A stretch of DNA of 64,000 nucleotides from Sclerodactyla briareus (lineage: Eukaryota > Echinodermata > Holothuroidea > Dendrochirotida > Sclerodactylidae), in assembly GCA_026419785.1 (NCBI GenBank), contig JAODTK010000223.1, forward strand, positions 248,001 to 312,000, in the 5' to 3' direction. The notes beneath the pieces are model-generated. The model saw nothing but the letters and a program-made list of their open reading frames with translations, did no database searches and was not told the origin of the DNA. Shown here one piece after another: positions 12,501 through 21,089 of this stretch; within the stretch, counting starts at the first letter, position 1; each line of letters begins with the position of its first letter. The translations under genes and the position numbers were made by a program.

Positions 12501-15500
12501 ATCCCTATTGGTAATCATTCACAACTCTCACGGAAATTAAGAACTAATCCTGGGGCACCATTATTTCTGTGATAAAATGCACCACCAAGGATTTGAAATC
12601 AAAATGGTTGTACCCTGTAAGGTTATATATTAGAACCATTTATTTTAACTAACGTGCACGGGGAGGAGGTACCCAAAAGGTGGGGGACTCTATTAAACCT
12701 TCCCACATCTCTACCCCATCCAGTTCCTGGGCCATTAAAGGCAATAGGTCACATGGAAATATGACGAGATATTGTACGTTCTATTCATTTCACTTGACAG
12801 CTGAACCCCCCCCCCCCCCCAGACCGAATTTTAACCCAGTGTACCGATAGGCACAGCAAGCTAAGCACAAAATTGGCCCTGTGACATCATGGGGGAAGCG
12901 CAGAATCCCCTATAATACAAGTCAATGCCAGAAACATTAATTTTGGAAATAATTTTAGAATGGGATCCAGATGAAAACGTACAAAAATCTTTCAGAAGAT
13001 ATAGAAGGAATCTCAGTGATTTCTATGTGGAAACCTTCTTTCGTTTTAATGATAGAGTGGTGCCAAAAACAAACAAACATTTACTGGTAGGGTCTCATGC
13101 CCCCCGTGATGTCATGATCCTCAAATTTCAAAAGTAAATCAAATTACCTCAACAAGGCAACCTGCTAGAACTTTCAAATTTGGAGTGTGGGTTTTGGTAT
13201 GTCAGCTTTCACCTGTGAGAGTTTAAAGCAATTCCTATCACATGACATATGGCCTTTAAGGACAACTGAAGGCTTGAATACAACAGAAAAGTCATATCAT
13301 GGAGAATAGGAAACCCATTTCAATACAATGTTGTTATTGGAGTTATTGACCTTCCAAAGTTTTGTCCATTATGCAGAGAAATTGGGGAGCGTCCCAATTG
13401 TGCAATTAAACGCATGCCGTACACTGGACAACCTGGGGAGTAGGTCATGTATTCTTGTTTCATTTGTTTGAATAAGTTTATCGAGTTATGAAATTATTTA
13501 TATTGCCTGATGGAATGCTTTCCGATCTCGTGCAATACATGCAACAAACTTAAAGAACTGCAACTCTGTAACGGTAAGTTATACAAACTTTGGTTGGCTG
13601 ACACATTCAGTTTTTCTCCAGCCATTAAATTATTCGCCCTCTTTGGAAATTAATTCTTCATTGCATGTAAAATGTCACTTCACCAATTTTTTTTTTCAAA
13701 TGGTATACTTGCTGAGCAGAGGAGCAAACTATTAAAGGCCCACAAGGGTGCAGACCTGGATACTACACCTATTGTCAGCTGCGAATCTTCACCGATACAC
13801 GGAAAACAGAATCAATGCCTCTTTGGCGGACCTTAATGTTGGAGGGGGGTAATCACACACAGCCGGCAACTTGCAAATTGACTTCCCCTCATTTGTCCCT
13901 GCTCCAAATCCCTTGGGCTGGCATCCAAAGAGAAGGCAACAGGTTCCATTCTGCGCTCCACAACTCCAAAACTACTTCGAAACGAATGATCATGGACAAA
14001 TTTAAATTTTGTGAACCAAGTAGAGCATTGCCTGTCGTCAAGTCATTCTCTCCATTTATCTACACCTGATGGGACCACCAACTACATCAAAGGTTCATCG
14101 CTCTATCTCCAAACCCCCAATCTATCGAGTCAGAATAATGAAGAGACCTAGTGCTCGAATTCTATAACAGCACTCCAGAAGCATTAGATTAAATTGATTA
14201 ATTGTGACAATTGTGAAAATTATGACAATTGAGACCCCACCTTTTGTCGTAGTTGCTACACCAGCCTTCCAAAAGTCTTTGGCCTCCACCGGTGGCAGTC
14301 CGGTGCACATCTGGTTCTGGCCAACGTACTGACGATGAACGTCCTGTTGCAGAATGGTGCTCCCGACGGGACATCCTTCTGGTCACCAGTGACCTTCAAC
14401 ATCTTGCGAGCGTGGGCTCTGTACAGACAAAAGATGCTGTCCCGAGATGACCTGAAAGACATGCAATAGATATAGAATTTCTCTAGTTACGGGTATATGT
14501 GCATGAAGTGTTGGGGAACAGCCATACGATATAGCAAAAGGTCCTTAATGAGAGAAATTACCAAAAATCTTCAAAAAATTAGATCAGCCAGGGCAGTTTT
14601 TTGAAAAGGGCTATAGACAGCATTTTCTGGCGCGCTGAATCTTCCAGATTAAACAGCCAATAAAGTCTTTTTACTTCAGTAGTCTTTATATTGCCAAACA
14701 TCGGGGTCAATCCTACGTTCTAAATCCCTAAAGATGACCTTGGAGAGTCCTTTGAGTTTCTTGAGGCAGATTGATAACAGCTCTCGGGACTCAAGTGCAC
14801 ATTGACCCAGTGAGAGGGGGGTGAAGTACCTGGGAGGGGGGGGGAAGAGGATTTGGAGATATGATTCAGAAGTAATGGTTTTGAGAACACTGACTATGTG
14901 AAAGCTGATGGACAATGGCTAACTAAAGCCTACATAAAATGCTAGGCTGGATATCTGAAAAAGAGCCATATCAACAAGTACTACAATGTAACAGGAATGA
15001 TTTCAATTGGAGAACTAAACAAACATGAACACGACCCTAACCACTCCAAAACAACCTACAGTAAAAGCCACCAGAGCTGTCAACCAATGCCATATAAAGC
15101 AGATGTCCAAATACAAGGCATAATTGAATCTTGAATTGGAGGCCCTAGATTTGCATCATATATACAACCGCAGTTACAGCCACAGAAGAGATCGTGTCAC
15201 TCTCAACGAAGAACCATAACTGGCATCTTTTTCGACATGCAAAACTCCGCGCTCTATATCTTCAATCTAAGTAGGAGAGAAAAGAGAGGCAGGAGGGGGG
15301 GCGGGGGGGTTCAGTCTTTCAGACTGGAAGGAGGGTTGAAAGCTCGCAAACCATTGAGTACCTACAATGTGACATTCTAACCGAAGACCAGAGTCGGAAA
15401 ACTTTGGTACTCAATACAAGGAGGGTGGGGGATAGAACATCCCCCCATTTTTTGTGTGATAAATGTGAAGGTGCCTCAAAAATGCAAAAGGTTATGAGTT

Positions 15501-17475
15501 TTGACAAAAAAAATCCCGAATTTCTAGAAAAAAGAAATGCATGACCCATTTTTACAGGCAGGTTCATATTATTTGTGACACTGACAGGGAAAACAACCCG
15601 ATGGGAACCGTATATACGTTCGGTACAGGTAGGCTGGCTTACTTTTGCAAAAAATTTTGTTACTAATGCAAATTAGAAGATAATCTAATGCGTTAAACCA
15701 GGTGTGGCGTCGGGTGAGCACGCATGCTACAGTGGTCACACATAAGGCGGGAGTGCTGACGAAGTTTGCCTGTTGAAGTTAACATTGAGCAGTTGAGTCA
15801 TTTCACCTAATATTAACAAACAGTGGCTCATAAATGCTCAAACGTAAACATCAGGGGCGTAGCGGAGGGTTGGTTATTGAGGGGGGGGGGTGTAGAGATG
15901 ATGTTTTGCCGACGGATCCGGCAATGGTGAGTGATATGGGGGAGGGGTCTAAGGGGAGGGGGTGGGGTGTCCCCCTCCCTTTTGGAAATGTTGAACATTG
16001 AAGCGTTCTCAGATGCAATATGGTGCACTATTTTTAGTAAAATTGGGCGTTCAGTAATTACGCGACCCCGCGCACGCGAGACCTTTCAATTTGGAACGCC
16101 AGAAAAATTCCGCCCAAATCCTAAACAATGCCCGATTTTTATTGCAGCTTGTGTATGAGCAGACCATCGATACACACTGCGCGCGAAGCGCGCAAAAATT
16201 TGGCACTTCAATAGGGCAAGGGATAAAGTTGTCGAGCATTTAGTACAAATTTCAGAAAAAACCACCCCAATATTTCCTTTTTGCACTCGCCATGACTTTC
16301 CCGCATAAAACCGACTGTTTCATTGTTAAGGTCTGGGAAATGCTTTCTTAATTGTTTTCAGCAAATGGCTCCGCAAAATGTATCTCTGAAAAATATAGGA
16401 CAATAGGAAACAAAACTGTCGAGAACTGGCAAAACTCAGAAAAATAAGATGCCAAACGCTAACGTACGCCTTCATTTCCCTGGTGCAGAAACGCCGACAG
16501 ATAGGGTCACTCGTACAAAACACTGACGGCAACGGGCCGTCACGATTTATGTTTGCCGGTGTGCCATTCTCTTGCAGACGCTGAATGGGTCAATTAGATG
16601 AAGAGCAAAAGTCGAAAATGCCGATAATAAAGGCTGGCTTCCGTTGTTTTTCTTTCTATTCTACTTTCCATTCATGCTTCCCCTTCACTCCCTTACATCC
16701 CTTTTCCTTCCCTTCCCCTCTTTTTCTTTTACTGTCCTCCCCTTTTCCTCTTTCTACTCCTCTCTTCTTTCTCTTTCTCCCTTCCTCTTTCTCCTTTTTG
16801 ACCGACCCAGACCGAAAATTTGCCGACGGCATTAAAGTATTGGGAGGGTGTGACCACACCACACCCCCCTGCTCGCTTTGGCCCTGGTAAACATACGTAC
16901 AATTGCGCTATACGCTATAGAAAGCTATAGCTTGGAGTCGCGATTTGAGTCTCGAGAGAACGAATAGAAAAATAACCTAGTTGGATAAAGTATTTGACCA
17001 CTTCACCCCACCCCCGACGGAAACGTGGCATTAAAAAACATCATTCTATCGATTTTATTTTTTCGGCCCCAAAACCCATAGGGGGGGCAGCGCACTCCCT
17101 GCCCCACTGTGGCGACGCCCCTGGCTCAAAGGTTATCAGCGGGTCAGTCTAAGAGGAGAATGGATAATGGAGGTTTGGAAGCAGGGCCCACTTCTAATAA
17201 GGCTTTTAGACGATTCAATTGACGATTGCAACAAGCGTAATTCTAACAATCCCCCGAACACATCCAACAGACCCACAAATTTTAAGCAAAACTTGGATGT
17301 CCTCGCCTGAACGACCAAACATAAGACGAAATGCTCACCTTTCACAGTTCCTGCAGACAGTAAATGACACCGTTCGGTATGTACCCTCTGTGATGTCGAA
17401 CAATGGTACGCAGACAGTCCACGCACATGTTGGCCGCGTTGGGGGCTATCGGTCGTCCACACTGGCAACCATAAT
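382..17475 (-). CDS. NMD3: NMD3, 60S ribosomal subunit nuclear export adaptor (12 exons, 5' partial)
   Basis: Encodes the adaptor that binds the nascent 60S subunit in the nucleus and recruits CRM1 for export to the cytoplasm. Minus-strand exons in order: 17339-17475, 14739-14829, 14241-14451, 11333-11500, 9388-9484, 8071-8187, 6435-6583, 5529-5690, 2048-2199, 950-1020, 697-740, 382-527. Together they give about 515 codons, close to the roughly 500 of animal NMD3. Seen directly: N-terminal Cys pairs (CQC, CVDC, CRNC), the run VEAKDFWK, the block DIHSNTYNYK, HCRSHLGHLL, a basic stretch RRKRHQKRKWKLK that looks like a nuclear localisation signal, and a C-terminal ISLQEMMDELNI that fits a leucine-rich export signal. 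Exon phases join correctly at most junctions. The initiator methionine exon was not found. Several exons need 1-2 base frame corrections, more likely sequencing error than gene decay. Confidence 0.96.
697..740 (-). CDS. NMD3: NMD3 short acidic exon (TPWDEG)
   Basis: A 44-bp candidate exon between the FLEDLEED exon and the last exon, with AG at GTTGCCAG and donor GTAGCA. One frame reads DNGKTPWDE, suitable for the acidic linker, and the phase joins DRSKAVPVEAS of the last exon. The 5' part needs a frame change. The boundaries are tentative. Confidence 0.6.
950..1020 (-). CDS. NMD3: NMD3 exon: FLEDLEED acidic segment
   Basis: Too short to be noticed as an ORF on its own. Flanked by TTTCAG and GTAGGT, it reads (R)DYLGFLEDLEEDPEYRKNVN then IYI, almost identical to QDFLEDLEEDEA.RKNVNIY in vertebrate NMD3. 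Confidence 0.93.
1237..1500. repeat. SINE-like dispersed repeat, copy 1
   Basis: Shares its order of words with 13706-13990 and parts of 42866-43660: GAGCAGAGGATCGAACC, CACCTATTGTCAGCTGCGAA, CAGGTAC, AATGCCTCTT, GGTGATCACACGCAGG and AAGGTACCATTT. On the minus strand, GGTTCGATCC resembles a tRNA B box, but no A box was found. It lies in an NMD3 intron. Confidence 0.7.
1640..1952 (-). repeat. Partial copy of CAATAAGCCAGTTCG element
   Basis: Inverted relative to 31350-31722. Shared words include CTGTCACCACTATTTG with CAACAAATTCATCC, GGCAG...GGGGAGTTT, CATGACCTTTGACACAATAT and the end AACTGGCTTAT. Only one terminus is present. Confidence 0.6.
2048..2199 (-). CDS. NMD3: NMD3 exon: PDVVLVRK and basic NLS-like region
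   Basis: Acceptor TCCACCTACAG, donor GTCGGT. It reads VATRTSLPPFPDVVLVRKVF, then GDRRKRHQKRKWKLKTLDKE and EEVMDVDATQR. The basic cluster matches the position of the nuclear localisation region in animal NMD3. The frame is open throughout and joins RDYLGFLEDLEED of the next exon in phase. Confidence 0.95.
2700..3800. other. GC-richer island in NMD3 intron with a 248-codon ORF
   Basis: A block distinctly richer in G and C than its surroundings. It carries the longest plus-strand ORF of the window (3054-3800) and an antisense ORF at 3087-3440. CCGAGCGGC-like words recur at 2697-2709, 2963 and 3005. Neither product resembles a family I can name. The block may be a decayed transposon, with long ORFs following from GC content. 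It lies between NMD3 exons at 2048-2199 and 5529-5690. Confidence 0.45.
5529..5690 (-). CDS. NMD3: NMD3 exon: VWVMRTSDM..HCRSHLGHLL block
   Basis: A fully open 54-codon exon with acceptor CTTTTCTAG and donor GTGAGT. It reads HLLADVWVMRTSDMGVVDQQ, FHCRSHLGHLLKAGDTVLGF and DVATSNGNNKHFET. The C-R-x-H-L-G-H-L-L core is characteristic of NMD3. No indel is needed. Confidence 0.96.
6435..6583 (-). CDS. NMD3: NMD3 exon: VTYWRTPF..LTEYTVLQVERIEE block
   Basis: The acceptor CACGGCAG precedes 6583. It reads VNAVTYWRTPFLAIADHT, LTEYTVLQVERIEE and GHGSIS, corresponding to the S.FW..PF....QL.EFIV segment of NMD3. The in-frame GTGGAG after VLQ could be taken for a donor, but the following VERIEE...SISR fits the family and leads into HLLADVW of the next exon. 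The donor GTATTT is therefore preferred. One base seems missing near the 5' end (V-E-V-N). Confidence 0.82.
7410..7985 (-). repeat. Dispersed repeat ending in GGCGGGTAAACCGCC palindrome, copy A
   Basis: Inverted copy of 47047-47712 and 59112-59505. One end has TATATCCCTGCAACG and GTGTTTGGGGATATTATGG. The other ends in a 31-bp near-palindrome at 7952-7982 (ACATGTTGGCGGTTTACC...). Internal words such as CATGAAACTTGG.GGG and GGGACAAAA.TTGGTCC are shared by all copies. Confidence 0.8.
8071..8187 (-). CDS. NMD3: NMD3 exon: VVCLPKKLA..QICVCLRVTS block
   Basis: Acceptor TCTCTTCAG and donor GTGAGT. It reads DSVVCLPKKLAGQLGN, then after one frame change QICVCLRVTSVMQFIDPNTL, the known order in NMD3. 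A single indel in the GN(M/L)xQ segment separates the two open frames. Confidence 0.94.
9388..9484 (-). CDS. NMD3: NMD3 exon: DIHSNTYNYK block
   Basis: Uninterrupted frame with clean sites (acceptor CGCCTTGCAG, donor GTAGGT). It reads YKTAKELVSHDIHSNTYNYK followed by TTFSVEIAPINK, nearly identical to the most conserved part of animal NMD3. It ends in phase 0 and joins DSVVCL of the next exon. Confidence 0.97.
9815..11035 (+). repeat. 44-bp minisatellite, about 27 copies
   Basis: Head-to-tail array inside the NMD3 intron between exons at 9388-9484 and 11333-11500. The unit consists of TACAGTGTTCAGTCAGTTCT, GGTC(A/C)CTTCAGGTTCAAATAT and TTG, about 44 bp. Copies in the middle and right part (10790-10950) are nearly identical; copies on the left are diverged, with single-base gaps. 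Because 44 is not a multiple of three, all frames stay open for long stretches and give false ORFs. Confidence 0.96.
11333..11500 (-). CDS. NMD3: NMD3 exon: TFFYLEQLILQHC block
   Basis: The acceptor TGTTTCAG precedes 11500 and the donor GTGGAG follows 11333. Combining frames gives HNKTFFYL(E)QLILQHCTNRHT, then NIT and QRENG, LFFGH, MPKMTYFLS and HVPCR, which joins the next exon as RYK. This matches the region of NMD3 just before the RYK..S.DIHSNTYNYK block. Several indels interrupt the frame, including one inside LEQLI. Confidence 0.85.
13706..13990. repeat. SINE-like dispersed repeat, copy 2
   Basis: Same family as 1237-1500: TATACTTGCTGAGCAGAGGA, TATTAAAGGCCCA, ACACCTATTGTCAGCTGCGA, CAATGCCTCTTTGGCGG, GTAATCACACACAG and GGCAACAGGTTCCATT. 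Located in an NMD3 intron. Confidence 0.75.
14241..14451 (-). CDS. NMD3: NMD3 exon: FVCTEPH to VEAKDFWK block
   Basis: Acceptor TGTCTTTCAG and donor GTGGGG flank this exon. Across frames it reads TASFVCTEPHARK, a block resembling KV(T)xxQKDV, ILQQDVHRQYVGQNQMC, DCHR, VEAKDFWK and VVQLRQK, in the same order as animal NMD3. No single frame is open across it. At least four indels are needed, making this the most damaged NMD3 exon. Confidence 0.9.
14739..14829 (-). CDS. NMD3: NMD3 exon 2 of those found: YF..QCALESRELL block
   Basis: The acceptor CCCCCCCCTCCCAG precedes 14829. The exon joins the upstream one in phase (CER + YF). It reads QCALESRELLSICLKKLKGLSK, very close to animal NMD3. Upstream of QC, the expected P-P-S-H-W-V is recovered only if one C is added to a C run and one more C before CAATG. 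The 3' end is placed after the Lys codon because the next exon resumes with V; the donor would then be GTCATC, a weak site. Confidence 0.88.
15852..17123. mobile_element. hAT-like non-autonomous element (CAGGGGCG ends)
   Basis: The left end is CAGGGGCGTAGCGG. The right end GGCGACGCCCCTG is its near inverse. Both are typical hAT-like CAGGGG termini. GCTCAAAC at 15836-15843 and GCTCAAAG at 17124-17131 may be the target duplication, with eight extra bases on the left. Inside are CGCGCGAAGCGCGC (16181-16194) and a pyrimidine-rich tract at 16640-16800. No transposase was recognised. Confidence 0.65.
17339..17475 (-). CDS. NMD3: NMD3 exon: N-terminal zinc-binding region
   Basis: Most upstream NMD3 exon recognised. 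Acceptor TTTGCTCACACAG precedes 17475 and donor GTGAGC follows 17339. It reads YGCQCGRPIAPNAANMCVDC, then DITEGIP, NGVIY and C-R-N-C-E-R, the expected Cys pairs of the treble-clef-like N-terminus. Three frame changes are needed: after LRTIV, within EGIP, and just before the CRNC pair. The open frame runs upstream without a stop to an ATG at 17620, so an unspliced start at 17620 or at 17563 is an alternative to the acceptor chosen here. Confidence 0.92.
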
Positions 17476-17815
17476 CTGTGTGAGCAAAATCAGAATAATC
17501 ACTTGGAACATATTTCAGGATTCTGACCCAGGCCAGTTCCTGCTTTTGTAAAAATGATGTGTTGTACATAAGTTGTTTATGGACCAATTTAGACCAGTGG
17601 CCTAGAAGTGGACTACGCATGCACGTACAGGTTCACATGTAACATTGAACACAGTGTCACGACAACATGGGTTAGGGTCAGTGTTCACCCTGGTACTTCC
17701 AGGGCACGATTATAAAATTAGTAACCTATATTATTCTAAAACCACTGATTAAACTACTAGTCGAAAGTTGAGAAAAAGTGAGTTCAAAATTATATATGGG
17801 CATTTTCTGTTACAA

Positions 17816-17985
17816 AAGTCAATTTCTTTCAAGTCCAAGTCAAGTTGAAAAGTTCAACTAGTCAAAAATCAAGTCACAAGCGCAAGTCAATTTGAGAGAA
17901 ATACAAGTCAAGTCAAGGGTCAGGCATTCTAGCTCGAAGGGTCCAAGTCACTAAGTCGCAAAAGTCCAAAGTCAAGTCACAAGGT
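17816..17985 (+). repeat. CAAGT-rich low-complexity tract
   Basis: A degenerate tract built of CAAGT/AAGTC words (for example CCAAGTCAAGTTG, ACAAGTCAAGTCAAGG). It lies upstream of the first NMD3 exon found. Confidence 0.8.
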
Positions 17986-18683
17986 CCGAAGGACTCCAGA
18001 GGACCACATTATGGCAATTACACCATAAAAGGATGTAAATGGCCCATTTCAGCCAAGCAAAAAAATAAAGCGGCCTGAAGGCGGCTGCATCCCAAGGAGT
18101 GAGCAAGTGAGGGGCCACAAATGTTCCTCCAAAAACATGTACGCCAAGCCTACAGTAGAAAACAACATCCATATCTAACGGTCCTTTGAGGTCATAATCA
18201 AACGGGCCTTTGAGGTCAGATCTCTTCGGGAGAGCTCTTGGACAGTTATTTCTTGACAATTCATGAGGCTCCACAGTTCCAGTTGCACTCCCCCAGGGAG
18301 GGACGCAATAGATATCAATGAGCAGAGCCCTATGGCCACCTTAAGCGGGCTTTCACAGACACAGGCCTTCGGACTGCATGTTCAAGGACATTCATGAACA
18401 GGGGTTATGGATCATCATATACCTGCACAGTGTTCAGGGATATTATTGTTCGGGGGTCTGGAAAAACTTCAGTGTTAGCACACTGATCTTGAATTTTTAT
18501 CCGTTGATCAGATAGTTGGTACACCCTAGTGGATCTCGGATTGAGTTAACGGACAAGGTGGGCATCACGGCATGTCTGCCCGCCCTCTATTTTTGCAGGT
18601 TTACATGAAAGATACAGTAATCTGATTTACACGGAACTTGGTGGTGGGGATAAACGTTATTCCAACACGGCGATCGCCTCCAG

Positions 18684-21086
18684 TGTTTCGCCTGGTTGGC
18701 ACGATTGGGGTTTGTATTATTCACTACAACAAACAACCATCTAGTTCATGCAGACATCTGTCATGTTTCAACGGAACATCACATATTTTCACATATGGGG
18801 AACACATAAAAAATTCCTAAAAATAACTGACCAATAAGTTTTAATCTGAATTTACAAAAGTCCTTAAATCCCTTCTTTTTCTTCTTTCATGCCCCCCCCA
18901 AAAACTCTTTTCTCCATAAATGACCAAATTTGAACAAGTTGATCACTCAGTCAAACTCATTCTGTGACCCAAAAATCAAACGTGAAATCCCCTTCCTTAG
19001 CAAGCCTGGGCTTCTTTGGCCTTTTTTAAAATCAAATTTCCTTTCCATATTCATGCTTCTATTTACCAACATCAAGGACAGCCTTCCCAGCCCCAACCCC
19101 GCTGCCAGGCAGCAAAACAACCCTCCCCCCTCCACCGACACACCAAACACCTATCCCCCCCCAGCAGTCATGGATGTCCCTAATATTCGTTAGGAAACCT
19201 TCCAGTTGTCCCCAGTCAAGACGACAGGGAAAAAAAAATGTACAAGTAATTTTTGAATAATGTCTAATCAATTGGTTGGTGAAGAAGGATGTGCTTTGGT
19301 GGGCAGCTTATAACAGCATATATTAAATTTTCACAGGAGCTATGGTTCAACCATTCCTCAGCACTTTATTCTAACAGGAAAAGCTATAATATGAGGGGAT
19401 TCAATCAAATTTCATGAACATCAAACAATTAAGATTCGGAACATGTTAACGGACCATACCTACTTTGTTTGGCGAAATTCTTACCAAACAGGGGTGGCAC
19501 CAGGATTCCCCGACGGGGGGTCAGAGTTCCCCGACGGGGGAAGCCAAGCCCCGAGAGGCCTCAACCCACCGCCCTAAGTCAAAAACCCGCATTTTGATTG
19601 TTTTCATTTTTTGACATTTTCTTGAGTGAGAGGCGATGTTTACTTTCAATAGCTTCCAACTCAAATTAGACGCCCTTATTAAGTAGAATAGGGTCCAGTT
19701 ATTCCAATAATGCAAGGAAATACCTGGGTAAATGCGTCGTGAAAAGCACAACAACTCTAGCCCACAGGAGGCAAAACAGTGGGACAGAACGGCAGCACAG
19801 AACGCGCCATCACCCCAAACGAATGTAAACCTATTCTCTGGCGGGACATTCAAGATATCCATAAGGCTTGTGTATTCTATCTATAGATTCCACGGAATGG
19901 ATAGTCTGTAGGAAGATTGATTACGCAGATCAAACTGGAGCAACGAGGAATAACTTTGGCATTACTATAGAAAGGTAGGAGGCGCGCGGAAGCGGAGCCA
20001 AAAATTTTCAGCTTCAATATAGTAATTTTCACTAAGACGAAGTTTGGAAAAATACATAATGTCGGGGCAAAAGCACTGTCGGGGTGTGTTGTAATTTAGA
20101 GCTACCCACTCGGGTCCCCGCGATGATGGGAAAAATTTCCCCGGAGGGGGGGGCCCAAGGGCCCCCCCAAACGGGGGGGGCATTGGCCCCCCTCCCTGCC
20201 CCCCCGCGTGGCGCCACCACCCCTGTTACCAGTGGAAATTAAATGGGACAAATTATGCAAAAGTAGGCACATACAAAGGAGCTTATAACAGCAGTCTCGT
20301 CCTCAGTGCTCTATATAACAGAAGCATATATAATGTAATTCAAAAATTCAGGAAACATCAATAAAACGAGCGATCCAGAAAATGGGTTAATGGACAAAAC
20401 CAGACCTACTGAGTTTGGCAAATTCTTACCAGTTGGAACATTGGAATATAACAGGAAATAGGCACATACAATTACCTCTACTGACCCCAGCTGTACCTTC
20501 AAAATGATATGGATCAAAGATGGGAATCCCATCTACCAAGTTTGTGGAAAAGCACAACGCTTACTTTCAAAAAATTGCATAAAAATATGCGAATAGACAC
20601 ATTCAAATGACCTCCAGTGTATTTGCACTTATCTTTCAAATTCTTCCGGGAAACCATGGTAAGACCACATCCACAGTTCATGAAAATACGATAAACTTGG
20701 AAAATTTGCAAAATCATGCAAAATTAGAACACTTAATTAGCAATTTCAGGCTGGAAAATCCAATCATGTTCATCTACCTGTCATCCGTTCCTACATTGCC
20801 AAAAAACTACATCACTGTAGCACAACGGTTCTTGCATAATCTTGCTAACGAGCTGCAACAAATAAATTACATAAAATAAGCCAATTACCCACTTAAATTA
20901 AATGACTTTGCTGCCAAAAAAGATCGTTGTTACACCCAACCCCGATTGCGATGCTACACACAAAAGTTCATTCATAATCAGCCTCACAGTTTGTGAGAAT
21001 CCTGCTACGAGGAAAGTGTGACACACAACACAACATAACGCCATGGAGAACACTAAGTACTTCCTGAATTTCATTAAGGCGAGGAC
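18684..21086. mobile_element. GTCTCGCCTG-TIR element, enlarged copy with nested insertion
   Basis: Begins GTTTCGCCTGG just after GGCGATCGCC and ends TTCATTAAGGCGAGGAC, matching the termini at 55179-56132. A hAT-like element (19489-20225) interrupts it. The stretch before the insertion (about 19265-19488) and the stretch after it (about 20228-20440) resemble each other, so a local duplication also occurred. No coding capacity seen. Confidence 0.6.
19489..20225. mobile_element. hAT-like MITE with 8-bp target duplication
   Basis: Left end CAGGGGTGGCACCAG and right end GGTGGCGCCACCACCCCTG share an inverted CAGGGGTGG. Flanks are TTACCAAA (19481-19488) and TTACCAGT (20226-20233), six of eight identical, the duplication length of hAT elements. 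The site lies within a word (AATTCTTACCA) found in another copy of the host repeat at about 55545, which supports real insertion. No transposase. Confidence 0.8.
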
Positions 21087-21089
21087 AAA

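Noticed and set aside
16585..16890. ORF of 101 codons, Phe/Leu/Ser/Pro rich
   Set aside because: It follows a long pyrimidine tract (CTTTC-like) inside a hAT-like element; low complexity only.
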